Source: Lachnospiraceae bacterium (GTDB taxonomy: Bacteria; Bacillota; Clostridia; Lachnospirales; Lachnospiraceae). From it: a DNA stretch of 53,742 nt. The stretch is taken from assembly GCA_017455525.1 (NCBI GenBank), contig JAFTAP010000069.1, forward strand, positions 1-53,742, read 5' to 3'. Of this stretch, positions 23,561-31,802 are shown piece after piece. The position numbers and the translations under genes were made by a program. The notes under the pieces are model-generated. The model was not told the origin of the DNA. It saw only the letters and a list, made by a program, of their open reading frames with translations, and ran no database searches. Numbering within the stretch: position 1 is the first letter of the stretch; each line of letters begins with the position of its first letter.

Positions 23561-24700
23561 ATGGTTTATAACGATTTTCAGGGAATCAAGCTGTCTGCTT
23601 TGGGGATGGGAAATATGAGGCTTCCGGTTATTGACGGAGACGACAGCCGTATTGATAAGGGAACCGCAAAGGAGATGATCGCCTGCTGCATGGATTCGGG
23701 GATCAATTATTACGATACGGCCTATGGTTATCATGGGGGTAACTCCGAGCTTGTAGTAGGGGAAATACTTGCGGAATACCCGCGGGATAAATTCTATCTT
23801 GCCTCGAAATTCCCCGGATATGACCTTTCCAATATGCCGAAGGTGAAGGAGATATTTGAAGAACAGCTTAAAAAGTGCAGAGTGGAATATTTTGATTTCT
23901 ATCTTTTCCATAATGTCTGCGAGATGAATATCGACGCTTATCTTGATCCGAAATACGGTATTTATGATTACCTTTTGGAGCAGAAGAAAAACGGCAGGAT
24001 CAAGCACCTTGGCTTTTCTGCTCATGGGGATATTGACTGCATGAAGAGGTTCCTTGATGCTTATGGTAAGGATATGGAGTTCTGCCAGATAGAGCTTAAC
24101 TATTTCGATTATATTTTCCAGAATGCCAAGGGGAAAGTAGAGCTGCTTGACGAGTGGAATATACCTGTGTGGGTTATGGAGCCGGTGCGTGGAGGTCAGC
24201 TTGCGACATTATCAGATGAGGCTACGGCAAAGCTTAAAGCCTTGAGACCCAATGAGAGCGTGCCTGCATGGGCTTTCAGATTCCTTCAGTCGATACCGGG
24301 CGTTACAATGACGCTTTCAGGAATGTCTGATATGAAACAGCTTAGGGAAAACATTAAGACCTATGAGACGAATGAAGCGCTCAATGATGAGGAGTTTCAG
24401 CTTGTCCTTGATATTGCGGATGAAATGATTAAGAAGACGACGGTTCCATGTACTGCTTGCCATTACTGCGTATCGCACTGCCCGAAGGGGATAGATATTC
24501 CTTTCCTGCTCAAGCTATACAATGAAGCAATGGTCGCAGGCTCCGGCGATTTCATAGCACCGATGGCGCTCGCTTCCATAGCTTCCGACAAGCAGCCCGA
24601 ATCCTGTGTTGCCTGCCATAGCTGTGAGAAGGTGTGCCCGCAGAACATACATATCCCTGACGAGTTAAGGAATTTTGCGGTAAAGCTTGGAAGAGCCTGA
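23561..24700 (+). CDS. Aldo/keto reductase with C-terminal 4Fe-4S ferredoxin domain
   Basis: The 379-residue protein has an aldo/keto-reductase barrel: LGMGNMRLPV, the Asp-Tyr of NYYDTAYGYH, KFPG, and FYLFHNVCE with the His. Residues about 290-379 are a ferredoxin-like tail with two Cys clusters, CTACHYCVSHCPKG and CVACHSCEKVCPQN, consistent with 4Fe-4S centres. Such clostridial fusions probably link oxidoreduction of a carbonyl substrate to ferredoxin electrons. The GAAGGAG site precedes the ATG. A second fusion of this type lies at 46642. Confidence 0.92.
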   Translation: MVYNDFQGIKLSALGMGNMRLPVIDGDDSRIDKGTAKEMIACCMDSGINYYDTAYGYHGGNSELVVGEILAEYPRDKFYLASKFPGYDLSNMPKVKEIFEEQLKKCRVEYFDFYLFHNVCEMNIDAYLDPKYGIYDYLLEQKKNGRIKHLGFSAHGDIDCMKRFLDAYGKDMEFCQIELNYFDYIFQNAKGKVELLDEWNIPVWVMEPVRGGQLATLSDEATAKLKALRPNESVPAWAFRFLQSIPGVTMTLSGMSDMKQLRENIKTYETNEALNDEEFQLVLDIADEMIKKTTVPCTACHYCVSHCPKGIDIPFLLKLYNEAMVAGSGDFIAPMALASIASDKQPESCVACHSCEKVCPQNIHIPDELRNFAVKLGRA

Positions 24701-25230
24701 TAGCAGATTCGGTTATGGAATAGAAAGGGTGAATTCTGTTTTTGTTCCTTATTTGCAATATAATCTTCCGATTTTATTCCTTTTTAAATGACTAAAACCT
24801 CCGATTTTATTCCTGGCACGGGAACGGGGGCAATTTTTAGGTAGGGCAGTGTGAGAGGGCAAAGCTTATAACCACATACATGTATCACAAATAACGAAGG
24901 GGGGCTTTTGTTCCCGATATCATTATATGATGCTAGGGTCACAAGTTCCAAATCCTATTTGTGCAAGCACAATCGGATTTGTACCTTTTGACCCTAGCAT
25001 CATATTATATCGGATATTATGTGCGGTTTGTTTCTGTCCATGTAGTGAACGGCTGATTTTTCGAGGTAAGCGGTATTTACTGTTCAACGGCGATAGTGTG
25101 AAGACCTGTGGGATGATAACGCAGACTTGCCGGTTTGTGGTAAAGCATTCATTGACAAATCTGCGGATAAAGTGCATATTAATTGTGGAAAGACTTTAGA
25201 ATATTTAGCTTGAGCAGGAAGGGGGTTGTT
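24701..25230. other. 530-base intergenic region
   Basis: It holds a direct repeat of TCCGATTTTATTCC about 33 bases apart near 24768 and 24801, the long foldback listed at 24913-25015, and a promoter-like TTGACA (25152-25157) with TATT about 20 bases on. An open 39-codon frame without a normal start (25097-25213) reads like a zinc-ribbon remnant (LPVCGKAFIDKSADKVHINC). No intact gene is seen. Confidence 0.45.
24913..25015. repeat. About 100-bp foldback with GATGCTAGGGTCA arms
   Basis: ATATGATGCTAGGGTCA (24925-24941) pairs with TGACCCTAGCATCATAT (24989-25005); outer CCGATAT/ATATCGG extends it, and the interior continues imperfectly to the apex GTGC-aa-GCAC (24961-24970). Parts of the same sequence recur at 53518-53742. 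Confidence 0.8.
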
Positions 25231-25569
25231 ATGCTTATTAGATTTAAGACGGTCAATGGTAAGCCGGGCGAAGAGCCTGTAAGCGAAATCTGTACGTTCG
25301 AAGGCATAAGGTATGAGCAGGAAGCCGAGATTGCTATACTTTCGACTGAACACCGTGCGCATGATTACCTGCTCCCGATGAGAAAAGCTGTGTACGAGAA
25401 ATTCGTAGACACCCTTTATAATACGATATCCCGTGCCATGAAGAACCCCGGTCTCATGGTTGAAATAAGAGGAAGTTCCGTGCTGAGGGTGAAGCACGGT
25501 TCGCTTACAAGGGGGCTGGGTATCGACCAATATAAATACGAAGTGCTTTTCAGTGCTATTAAGGATTAA
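25231..25569 (+). CDS. Hypothetical protein, first gene of the ECF/LarC cluster
   Basis: The 112-residue protein starts at an ATG with AAGGGGG upstream (a longer frame reaching 25183 lacks this support). It begins MLIRFKTVNGKPGEEPVSEIC and continues with a mixed alpha/beta pattern and no membrane segment. I do not recognise the family. It lies 30 bases before two small membrane-protein genes and an ECF S component, and may belong with them. Confidence 0.6.
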   Translation: MLIRFKTVNGKPGEEPVSEICTFEGIRYEQEAEIAILSTEHRAHDYLLPMRKAVYEKFVDTLYNTISRAMKNPGLMVEIRGSSVLRVKHGSLTRGLGIDQYKYEVLFSAIKD

Positions 25570-25599
25570 TATTTAATAATCAAAGAGGAGGATAAAAAA

Positions 25600-26001
25600 A
25601 TGGCTTGTTTTATAGTACCGGCGGCTGAAGCGGTGGTGGCTTCCGTCATAGAGAAGGCAGAGGAGAAGAAGGAGCTTAATCTTGCGGAGCATGGGACAGC
25701 GGAGGCTGAAGAAGCGAAGATACCTATGAGCAGGAAGCTTAAATGGCTTACCTATATGCTCTGGGGCGGAGTGGTGCTTCTTTTATTCGAGCATATATGG
25801 CATGGTGAGGTTGCGCCGTATTTCCCGTTCCTGACGGCAATGTCTAGTCCTGCCGATACGGCGGAGATGCTTCGCGAGATGGCGACTGTCGGAGTGTGCA
25901 TGGCTCTTTTGGTTACGGCTGTGTGGGCTATAGTCTGTGTCGCTGCGGATGCTATCGTGAAACGCCCTGCGGCGGAGACTGTGGCTGATACTGCAAAGTG
26001 A
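25600..26001 (+). CDS. Small two-helix membrane protein
   Basis: The 133-residue protein has an acidic N-terminal stretch and two membrane segments (about 48-68 and 98-120), with a loop containing HGEVAPYFPFLTAMSSPADTAEM. Family not recognised. A strong GAGGAGG site precedes the ATG. It is followed 53 bases later by another two- or three-segment membrane protein. The setting next to an ECF S component suggests a membrane partner, but this is inference. Confidence 0.6.
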   Translation: MACFIVPAAEAVVASVIEKAEEKKELNLAEHGTAEAEEAKIPMSRKLKWLTYMLWGGVVLLLFEHIWHGEVAPYFPFLTAMSSPADTAEMLREMATVGVCMALLVTAVWAIVCVAADAIVKRPAAETVADTAK

Positions 26002-26054
26002 TATAGGGCTGGCAATTAGCCATGCGGATGCACGAAGCTGAAGGAGACTGATCA

Positions 26055-26363
26055 ATGACTTTACTTATTACTGTGTTTGCTGCCGTTATTGCCACTGTCA
26101 AGTGGTATGGGCGGAAGGATGACAGCATGAGGCTTGGAATCCTCTGCTTCATGTACTGGGGAGCCTCTATAATGTGGTTTGTGGATGCGATATTTGAGTA
26201 TGCATCTTCTGGTGCAGAGTATTTCACGCCTGCGCCTGCTGATATGCTTAATGATGCGTTTCTCGGTTTGTCGGTGGTGGCACTGGGGCTTGTCATATGG
26301 CTTGTGCGTCTGCTCATAGTCGATCCAAAAGGAACTGTCAGATCTGCGCTTAAGAGGGCTTGA
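26055..26363 (+). CDS. Small membrane protein
   Basis: The 102-residue protein is mostly membrane: segments at about 1-17, 26-48 and 68-88, with a SGAEYFTPAPADM loop between. AAGGAG lies seven bases before the ATG. I do not recognise the family. It is packed between the preceding small membrane protein and the ECF S component (12 bases), so the three are probably translated together. Confidence 0.6.
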   Translation: MTLLITVFAAVIATVKWYGRKDDSMRLGILCFMYWGASIMWFVDAIFEYASSGAEYFTPAPADMLNDAFLGLSVVALGLVIWLVRLLIVDPKGTVRSALKRA

Positions 26364-26375
26364 CCTTATATTATT

Positions 26376-26915
26376 ATGAATGAAAACACAAGGAAAATTC
26401 GCAAGCTTGTTTATTCTGCGATCTGTCTGGCTTTGTGTATGGTCTTGCCATTCTTTACAGGGCATATCCCACAGATAGGGAAGATGATCTCGCCAATGCA
26501 TATTCCGGTGTTCTTATGCGGAATGCTCTGTGGCTTTGGCTGGGGGGCAGCGGTCGGATTTATCGCACCGCTGCTTAGGAGCGTGGTCTTCGGTATGCCG
26601 GCTTTATTTCCGGGCGGTGTGGCTATGGCTTTTGAGCTTGCGACTTACGGGTTTCTGTCGGGGATTTTATACAGCTTATTTCCTAAGAAGACAGTGTATA
26701 TCTATGTGAATCTTATTATTTCCATGATATGCGGGCGCATTATATGGGGGCTTGCCCGTTTTATTCTTGCGGGGATAGTGCAGACGGATTTTACCGTGGC
26801 GATGTTCGTGGCAGGCGGGGTAACGAACGCCATTCCGGGGATCATACTGCATCTGATACTTATTCCTATAATTGTAGTGGCGATGGAAAGAGCCGGGCTG
26901 GTTCTGAATGGGTAG
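26376..26915 (+). CDS. ECF transporter S component
   Basis: The 179-residue protein has six hydrophobic segments and the substrate-specific (S) subunit features of energy-coupling-factor transporters: an N-terminal KLVYSAICLALCMVLPF, then MHIPVFLCGMLCGFGWGAAVGFIAPLLRS and a GGVAMAFELATYG region. It would capture a vitamin or metal-like ligand and rely on a shared EcfAAT module encoded elsewhere. The ligand cannot be told; LarC next door raises the possibility of nickel or a nicotinate-related precursor. The ribosome site is weak. Confidence 0.8.
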   Translation: MNENTRKIRKLVYSAICLALCMVLPFFTGHIPQIGKMISPMHIPVFLCGMLCGFGWGAAVGFIAPLLRSVVFGMPALFPGGVAMAFELATYGFLSGILYSLFPKKTVYIYVNLIISMICGRIIWGLARFILAGIVQTDFTVAMFVAGGVTNAIPGIILHLILIPIIVVAMERAGLVLNG

Positions 26916-27002
26916 TGTAAAGCAAATGATGAAAACGGAGAACGGCATCAGGACTCCGTCTGCTAGCGCAGACACCTCATGCCAAATAAAAAAGGTGAAA
27001 GA

Positions 27003-28223
27003 ATGAAGACGCTTTATATTGACTGCGGAATGGGAGCTGCCGGCGATATGCTGACGGCAGCATTGCTGGATTTATTTCCTGATAAAGAGAAGATGGCAGG
27101 AAGGCTTAATGCTCTTGGGATTCCCGGCGTGGAATACAGGCTGTCTAAGGTTTCTAAATGCGGGATAGGCGGATATCACATGGATGTGATAGTGAACGGT
27201 CAGATAGAAGATGAGCATATGCATGAGGGTCATGGGCATTCGCATGATCACGGACATCATCATATGGGGATGCACGGAATAGAACATATAGTACGTGATC
27301 TTGGACTGTCTGCTGATGTAGAGAAGGATGTCCTTGCCGTCTATAAGCTGATCGCCGATGCTGAGAGTGAGGTTCACGGAGTGCCGGTGTCGGAGATTCA
27401 TTTCCATGAGGTAGGGACTATGGATGCCGTGGCTGATATAGTGGCGGTATGCTATTTACTTAAGGAGCTTTCCGTAGATGAGATAGCAGCAAGTCCTGTG
27501 AATGTCGGGAGCGGCTCGGTGCATTGCGCACATGGGATACTTCCTGTTCCTGCTCCTGCTACCGCACTTATTCTGAAAGGGATACCAATATATAATGATG
27601 GTATAAATGGAGAGCTTACTACGCCTACGGGAGCGGCATTGTTGAAATATTATGTTAACCGATATGCAGATATGCCGAAGATGACGGTCGCTTCTATCGG
27701 CTATGGAATGGGGAAGAAGGACTTTGAAAGGGCGAACTGCGTGAGGATGATGCTGGGGGAGACTATGGCAGAAACCGACACGGACGAAGATACGGTTATC
27801 ATGTTGAGCTGCAACGTGGACGACATGACGGCAGAGGAAACAGGCTTTGCCACGGAGCAGCTTTTTGAAGGCGGGGCGCTTGAAGTTTATACGGTCGCTG
27901 TAGGAATGAAGAAGAACCGCCCCGGAACTTTGATCAGGGTTATTTGCACCGAGGATAATAAAGAGAATATCATAGGTCTTATTTTTAAGCACACAACTAC
28001 CATAGGTATAAGAGAAAGCGTAATGCATAGATATATTCTGTCGAGGGAAGCTTACTCTGCTGAAACACCTTATGGCACGGTTCATATCAAGAGATCATCA
28101 GGCTATGGAACTCAAAAAGAAAAGGCGGAATACGAAGACCTCGCCCGCATCGCAAGGAATGAAAGAATAAGCCTCAGAGAAGCAAGCCGTATTATAGAAA
28201 AGCCCAAACCTGTTAGTAACTGA
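27003..28223 (+). CDS. larC: Nickel pincer cofactor biosynthesis protein LarC
   Basis: The 406-residue protein begins MKTLYIDCGMGAAGDMLTAAL and has a His-rich stretch (HMHEGHGHSHDHGHHHMGMHG) that probably binds nickel, then FHEVGTMDAVADIV and LSCNVDDMTAEETGF. LarC inserts nickel into the pyridinium bis-thiocarboxylate to form the cofactor of lactate racemase and related enzymes. The gene is a single frame here, whereas in Lactobacillus plantarum larC is made by programmed frameshifting from two frames. larA, larB and larE are not in this window. AAAGGTG precedes the ATG at 27003. Confidence 0.9.
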   Translation: MKTLYIDCGMGAAGDMLTAALLDLFPDKEKMAGRLNALGIPGVEYRLSKVSKCGIGGYHMDVIVNGQIEDEHMHEGHGHSHDHGHHHMGMHGIEHIVRDLGLSADVEKDVLAVYKLIADAESEVHGVPVSEIHFHEVGTMDAVADIVAVCYLLKELSVDEIAASPVNVGSGSVHCAHGILPVPAPATALILKGIPIYNDGINGELTTPTGAALLKYYVNRYADMPKMTVASIGYGMGKKDFERANCVRMMLGETMAETDTDEDTVIMLSCNVDDMTAEETGFATEQLFEGGALEVYTVAVGMKKNRPGTLIRVICTEDNKENIIGLIFKHTTTIGIRESVMHRYILSREAYSAETPYGTVHIKRSSGYGTQKEKAEYEDLARIARNERISLREASRIIEKPKPVSN

Positions 28224-28499
28224 AATTAATCATCATACTTATTTTCGTAAAACTGTGGAGTCACAACGAATGGCTCCTTTTTCTACGCTAATATATCAAT
28301 CATAAGTAGGTTTGACTGCAACGGCTTTCGCACAAGGTTAAGTGTACACCTTGCTGTATTTACTTTGAAAATCTTTTCTTGATAACAATTCAAAATAAAT
28401 TATATAAAACCTATTGACATACTAGGGATATAGTGATATGGTATTTTCAATTCGTGATGAAGGTAAATTAATTTATTTAAGGAAAAGGAGATGAAGGAC
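28224..28499 (+). promoter_or_regulatory. Intergenic region before metY
   Basis: A possible terminator after larC is GGAGTC...GGCTCC with TTTTT at about 28257-28281. Promoter TTGACA (28414-28419) with TATGGT (28437-28442) at 17 bases lies upstream of metY. Confidence 0.55.
28410..28426. promoter_or_regulatory. CCTA-N9-TAGG palindrome over the metY promoter
   Basis: CCTATTGACATACTAGG spans the -35 box (TTGACA). A protein bound here would block RNA polymerase, so repression is the likely mode. It has the same geometry as 18524-18540. Confidence 0.6.
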
Positions 28500-29783
28500 A
28501 TGAGCGAATACAGGTTTGAGACATTACAGTTGCACGTCGGACAGGAGCAGGCTGATCCTGCTACGGATGCGAGGGCGGTGCCTATTTACCAGACAACGTC
28601 TTATGTGTTCCATAACAGCAAGCATGCGGCGGATCGCTTCGGGCTTGCGGATGCGGGAAATATTTACGGGAGGCTCACGAACTCCACGCAGGACGTATTG
28701 GAGAAGAGGCTTGCGGCGCTTGAAGGCGGAAGCGCGGCGCTCGCTCTTTCGTCGGGAGCCGCGGCTATCACCTATGCGATTGAGGCTCTTGCAGCAAACA
28801 GCGGGCATATCGTGGCACAGAAGACGATATATGGTGGAACGTATAACCTTCTGGCTCATACGCTTCCGCAGTACGGTATCAGGACGACCTTTGTTGATAT
28901 TCATAATCTTTCAGAGGTTGAGTCGGCGATAAAGGATGATACAAGGGCGGTCTTCCTTGAGACGCTCGGCAATCCTAACAGCGATATACCGGATATTGAT
29001 GCGGTTTCGGAAATAGCGCATAAGCACGGGCTTCCTGTAGTTATTGACAATACATTCGGCACGCCTTATTTGATAAGACCGATCGAGCATGGGGCGGATA
29101 TCGTGGTTCATTCCGCAACGAAGTTCATCGGCGGTCATGGCACCACGCTTGGTGGTATCATCGTGGAGTCGGGCAAGTTCGACTGGAAGGCGAGCGGGAA
29201 ATATCCGAATATAGCGGCTCCGAATCCGAGCTACCACGGAGTTTCTTTCTATGATGCGGTAGGTCCTGCGGCGTTCGTGACATTTATCAGGGCTATCTTG
29301 TTAAGGGATACCGGTGCGACGATTTCGCCTTTTAACGCATTCCTTCTTTTGCAGGGAGTGGAGACCCTTTCATTAAGGCTTGAGAGGCATGCGGAGAATA
29401 CGAAGAAGGTCGTGGAGTTCTTAAGCAGTCATCCGCAGGTGGAAAAGGTGAATCACCCTTCGCTTGCAGAGCATCCGGACCATGAGCTTTACAAAAAGTA
29501 TTTCCCGAACGGCGGAGGTTCGATTTTCACCTTTGACATAAAGGGCGGAAAAGATGAAGCATGGAAATTCATTGACAATCTGAAGATTTTCTCGCTTCTT
29601 GCAAACGTCGCAGACGTGAAGAGCCTTGTGATCCACCCTGCCTCGACCACGCACTCCCAGCTTTCAGAGGAGGAGCTTTTAGATCAGGGCATAAAGCCTA
29701 ACACGATAAGGCTTTCTATCGGAACGGAGCATATAGACGATATCATTAACGACCTGTCGAACGGCTTTGATTCGATAAAATAA
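28500..29783 (+). CDS. O-acetylhomoserine aminocarboxypropyltransferase/cysteine synthase
   Basis: The protein of 427 residues is a gamma-family PLP enzyme with the MetY length and motifs: RFETLQLHVGQEQAD, IYQTTSYVF, ALSSGAAAITYAI and the PLP-binding Lys208 in HSATKFIGGHG. It ends with SLVIHPASTTHSQLS, then IRLSIGTEH. It makes homocysteine (or cysteine) from O-acetylhomoserine plus sulfide in the cytoplasm. The ATG at 28491 is too close to GGAG; ATG 28500 has it nine bases upstream. The promoter carries a CCTA...TAGG operator. Unlike the gene at 18603, this family member is complete. Confidence 0.93.
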   Translation: MSEYRFETLQLHVGQEQADPATDARAVPIYQTTSYVFHNSKHAADRFGLADAGNIYGRLTNSTQDVLEKRLAALEGGSAALALSSGAAAITYAIEALAANSGHIVAQKTIYGGTYNLLAHTLPQYGIRTTFVDIHNLSEVESAIKDDTRAVFLETLGNPNSDIPDIDAVSEIAHKHGLPVVIDNTFGTPYLIRPIEHGADIVVHSATKFIGGHGTTLGGIIVESGKFDWKASGKYPNIAAPNPSYHGVSFYDAVGPAAFVTFIRAILLRDTGATISPFNAFLLLQGVETLSLRLERHAENTKKVVEFLSSHPQVEKVNHPSLAEHPDHELYKKYFPNGGGSIFTFDIKGGKDEAWKFIDNLKIFSLLANVADVKSLVIHPASTTHSQLSEEELLDQGIKPNTIRLSIGTEHIDDIINDLSNGFDSIK

Positions 29784-29850
29784 AAACAGAACCATATCCG
29801 CTTCCGAGATAACACGGAGAAAGATATAGCGTAAGAGGATATGAAGAACA

Positions 29851-29890
29851 GGGCATTCGAGCCGGTGACTGGCTTGAATGCCCTATTTGA
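29851..29890 (+). terminator. Terminator after metY
   Basis: GGGCATTCGAGCC (29851-29863) pairs with GGCTTGAATGCCC (29871-29883), with one G-T pair; a weak T-rich tail follows. Confidence 0.7.
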
Positions 29891-30066
29891 TCAACAGTAT
29901 GTGCGGCTGTGTATATTCTATTTTTGAGGGAAGATTAGTCCTACAAAAACTCCTACAAAAATTCGGAGGAGTCTGCGGATATATGCAGAACTTTTAGGAT
30001 AAATACATAAGATGACCGTAGGCAAGAGGCACTACTTAAAGTATATAGAAGCATTTTGGAAAACAA

Positions 30067-30117
30067 TTGAGAGCCATTATTATTCACATTTACAATGTAT
30101 AAATAATGTGTTACATT
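30067..30117 (+). promoter_or_regulatory. Promoter and operator-like palindrome of the toxin-antitoxin operon
   Basis: TTGAGA (30067-30072) and TACAAT (30091-30096) with an 18-base spacer, followed by the palindrome AATGT-gtt-ACATT (30105-30117) before the RelB ribosome site. Type II operons are usually autorepressed by the antitoxin at such sites. The rest of the gap at 29784-30138 holds a small ACTCCT...AGGAGT hairpin near 29949. Confidence 0.5.
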
Positions 30118-30138
30118 AATCATACAAGGAGGTACGGT

Positions 30139-30396
30139 ATGAGTAGCACGATCACTGTAAGAGTAGAAGAAAAGGTAAAGAAGGCAGCAAATGATGTTTT
30201 TAAGGAAGTAGGAATGGACATGTCAACAGCTATAAATGTATATCTAAAGCAGGTCATCCGAAGCAATGGGATCCCCTTTACCGTATCGGCTGATATTCCT
30301 AACGAAGTAACAATAAAGGCGATAAAAGCCGCTGAACAAGGCGAAATGGCTTCTTTTTCATCCATAGATGAGCTTATGGAGGATCTTAATGATTAA
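30139..30396 (+). CDS. RelB/DinJ-family antitoxin
   Basis: The 85-residue protein has the ribbon-helix-helix start typical of RelB/DinJ antitoxins (STITVRVEEKVKKAANDVFKEVGMDMSTAINVYLKQVI) and the linker GIPFTVS. Its C-terminus would wrap the toxin. AAGGAGG precedes the ATG at 30139; a longer frame from 30106 is unsupported. It overlaps the toxin gene by eight bases, the usual translational coupling, and the upstream palindrome probably serves autoregulation. Confidence 0.92.
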   Translation: MSSTITVRVEEKVKKAANDVFKEVGMDMSTAINVYLKQVIRSNGIPFTVSADIPNEVTIKAIKAAEQGEMASFSSIDELMEDLND

Positions 30397-30670
30397 AGAA
30401 ATAAAGCGTACAGCTCAGTTCAAGAAGGATTATAAAAAGGCTATAAAAAACGGATGCAACGAAGAGGATTTTAAGGAGGCACTGAAGTACCTGGTTAAGC
30501 AAAAGCCTCTTCCTGCTATATACCGGGATCATCTTTTACAGGATTCCAAGGATTACAAGAATGTCAGGGAATGTCATATATACCCGGACTGGCTGTTGGT
30601 CTACAGGATTAATAAATCAGAGCTTATTCTTGAATTGATCCGAACAGGAACCCATAGTGAGTTATTTTAG
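30389..30670 (+). CDS. YafQ-family mRNA interferase toxin
   Basis: The 93-residue protein has the RelE/YafQ fold signature: KRTAQFKKDYKKAIKNG, LLQDSKDYKNVRECHIYPDWLLVYRI and the closing ELIRTGTHSELF. YafQ cleaves mRNA in the ribosome A site; the conserved His residues in ECHIYPDW and TGTHSELF correspond to those near its active site. The start at 30389 is set by GGAGG inside the antitoxin gene. It is encoded directly after its antitoxin. Confidence 0.92.
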   Translation: MIKEIKRTAQFKKDYKKAIKNGCNEEDFKEALKYLVKQKPLPAIYRDHLLQDSKDYKNVRECHIYPDWLLVYRINKSELILELIRTGTHSELF

Positions 30671-30695
30671 GTATTATCAGGGAGGAATACGACAC

Positions 30696-31022
30696 ATGAA
30701 ACTTGCAGATATCTCGAATAAATTCGAGGAAAAACTTGAAGACAGAAAGGAATTGGAACATCTGCTGGGATTAAACGAAACGCTGAATGTATATGAACAT
30801 GACGGAATAGTTTATATTCAGTTGGGCCACAGCACTGGCAATGGCGCGGTGATATCAAAATCCCCTATTGAATTTGATCGTGAATACAATCATGTAGCGC
30901 AGACCATTTTTGACAGGGGTTTGAAATGCCTGACTGTCAATAATGACAGCTATGATACTGACAACAAGGTGTCTGTAAAGGAATTGATCGGAATGTTAAA
31001 GGCAGAATTATCGAGTCATTAA
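30696..31022 (+). CDS. Hypothetical protein after the toxin-antitoxin pair
   Basis: The 108-residue protein starts with MKLADISNKFEEKLEDRKELEHLLG after GGGAGG, 25 bases past the toxin stop. It has no membrane segment or metal motif; HDGIVYIQLGHSTGNGAV hints at a beta-rich core. I do not recognise it. It ends before a clear terminator at 31108, so it is probably the third gene of the toxin-antitoxin operon, or simply a passenger. Confidence 0.55.
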   Translation: MKLADISNKFEEKLEDRKELEHLLGLNETLNVYEHDGIVYIQLGHSTGNGAVISKSPIEFDREYNHVAQTIFDRGLKCLTVNNDSYDTDNKVSVKELIGMLKAELSSH

Positions 31023-31107
31023 CGATTTTATAAAACGTAATCCGGGAAGAAGTATAAGCGGAAACTCGAATAGATACTAACTGAATACAGCGCAAGATAA
31101 TTAAGGG

Positions 31108-31148
31108 CGCAGCATTGATGGATTTTTATCTCTGCTGTGCCTTTTTCA
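31108..31148 (+). terminator. Terminator of the toxin-antitoxin operon
   Basis: GGCGCAGCA pairs with TGCTGTGCC (one G-T pair) and is followed by TTTTTC. Nothing else is seen in 31149-31284. Confidence 0.7.
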
Positions 31149-31284
31149 TTTTAAATTTTCAATCGTAACGGTGGCAACAGAAAAGGTTATTATTTGATAA
31201 AATATAAATTAAGACAGGAATGCGAATAAATGTTCGACAACATAGTCCGTTTTAATGGACAGTATATGTAGTAGGATTTAAGTC

Positions 31285-31770
31285 ATGAAAAAAATCAAGA
31301 CTGTAGCACTCATAGGACTCGGTGCGATAGGCGCATATTTTGCAGACAGCATACTGCCTGTGCTAGGGGATAATCTTAGGGTAATTGCTGGCGGGGAGCG
31401 TAAGAAACGTCTGGCAGAAGAAGGGCTTATCGTCAATGGGAAACAGGAATTTTACAATGTAACAGCACCTGACGAAGACACAGGATTTGCTGACTTGATT
31501 ATTATTACGACGAAAATCACCGGATTGAGGCAGGCATTGGAAGAGGTGAGGCTTCAAGTCGGTCTTGATACTCTCATACTTGCTCCTCTTAATGGCGTTG
31601 AGAGTGAAGATATTACTGCGTCAGTATACGGATGGGACAAAGTGCTTTATTCGCTTATGAGGGTAAGCAGCGTAAAGGACGGAAATCGGGTTACATTCGA
31701 CCCTAAAACTTCGCACGTAGAGTTTGGTGAAAAAATAAGGCTGTCTCATTTTAAATTTCTCTTGTTATGA
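31285..31770 (+). pseudogene. Truncated 2-dehydropantoate 2-reductase (panE/apbA-like)
   Basis: The frame encodes the N-terminal Rossmann part of a ketopantoate-reductase-like protein (VALIGLGAIGAYFADS, then LIIITTKIT and LAPLNGVESED). It breaks at FGEK and ends with an unrelated tail IRLSHFKFLLL. Family members have about 300 residues; the catalytic C-terminal domain is absent here. The break falls at AAGGCTGTCTCATTTT, a sequence resembling insertion-sequence ends, but no transposase is seen. The product is probably nonfunctional. The ribosome site is unclear. Confidence 0.75.
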
Positions 31771-31802
31771 CGGGATAAAAATATTATAATGATTTTAGGA
31801 GA

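Noticed and set aside
24927-25199. Open frames crossing the GATGCTAGGGTCA foldback on both strands
   Set aside because: They translate an inverted repeat and show no coding features.
28224-28499. S-box (SAM-I) riboswitch before metY
   Set aside because: The conserved S-box core and a large folded leader are not present; a protein operator explains the site better.
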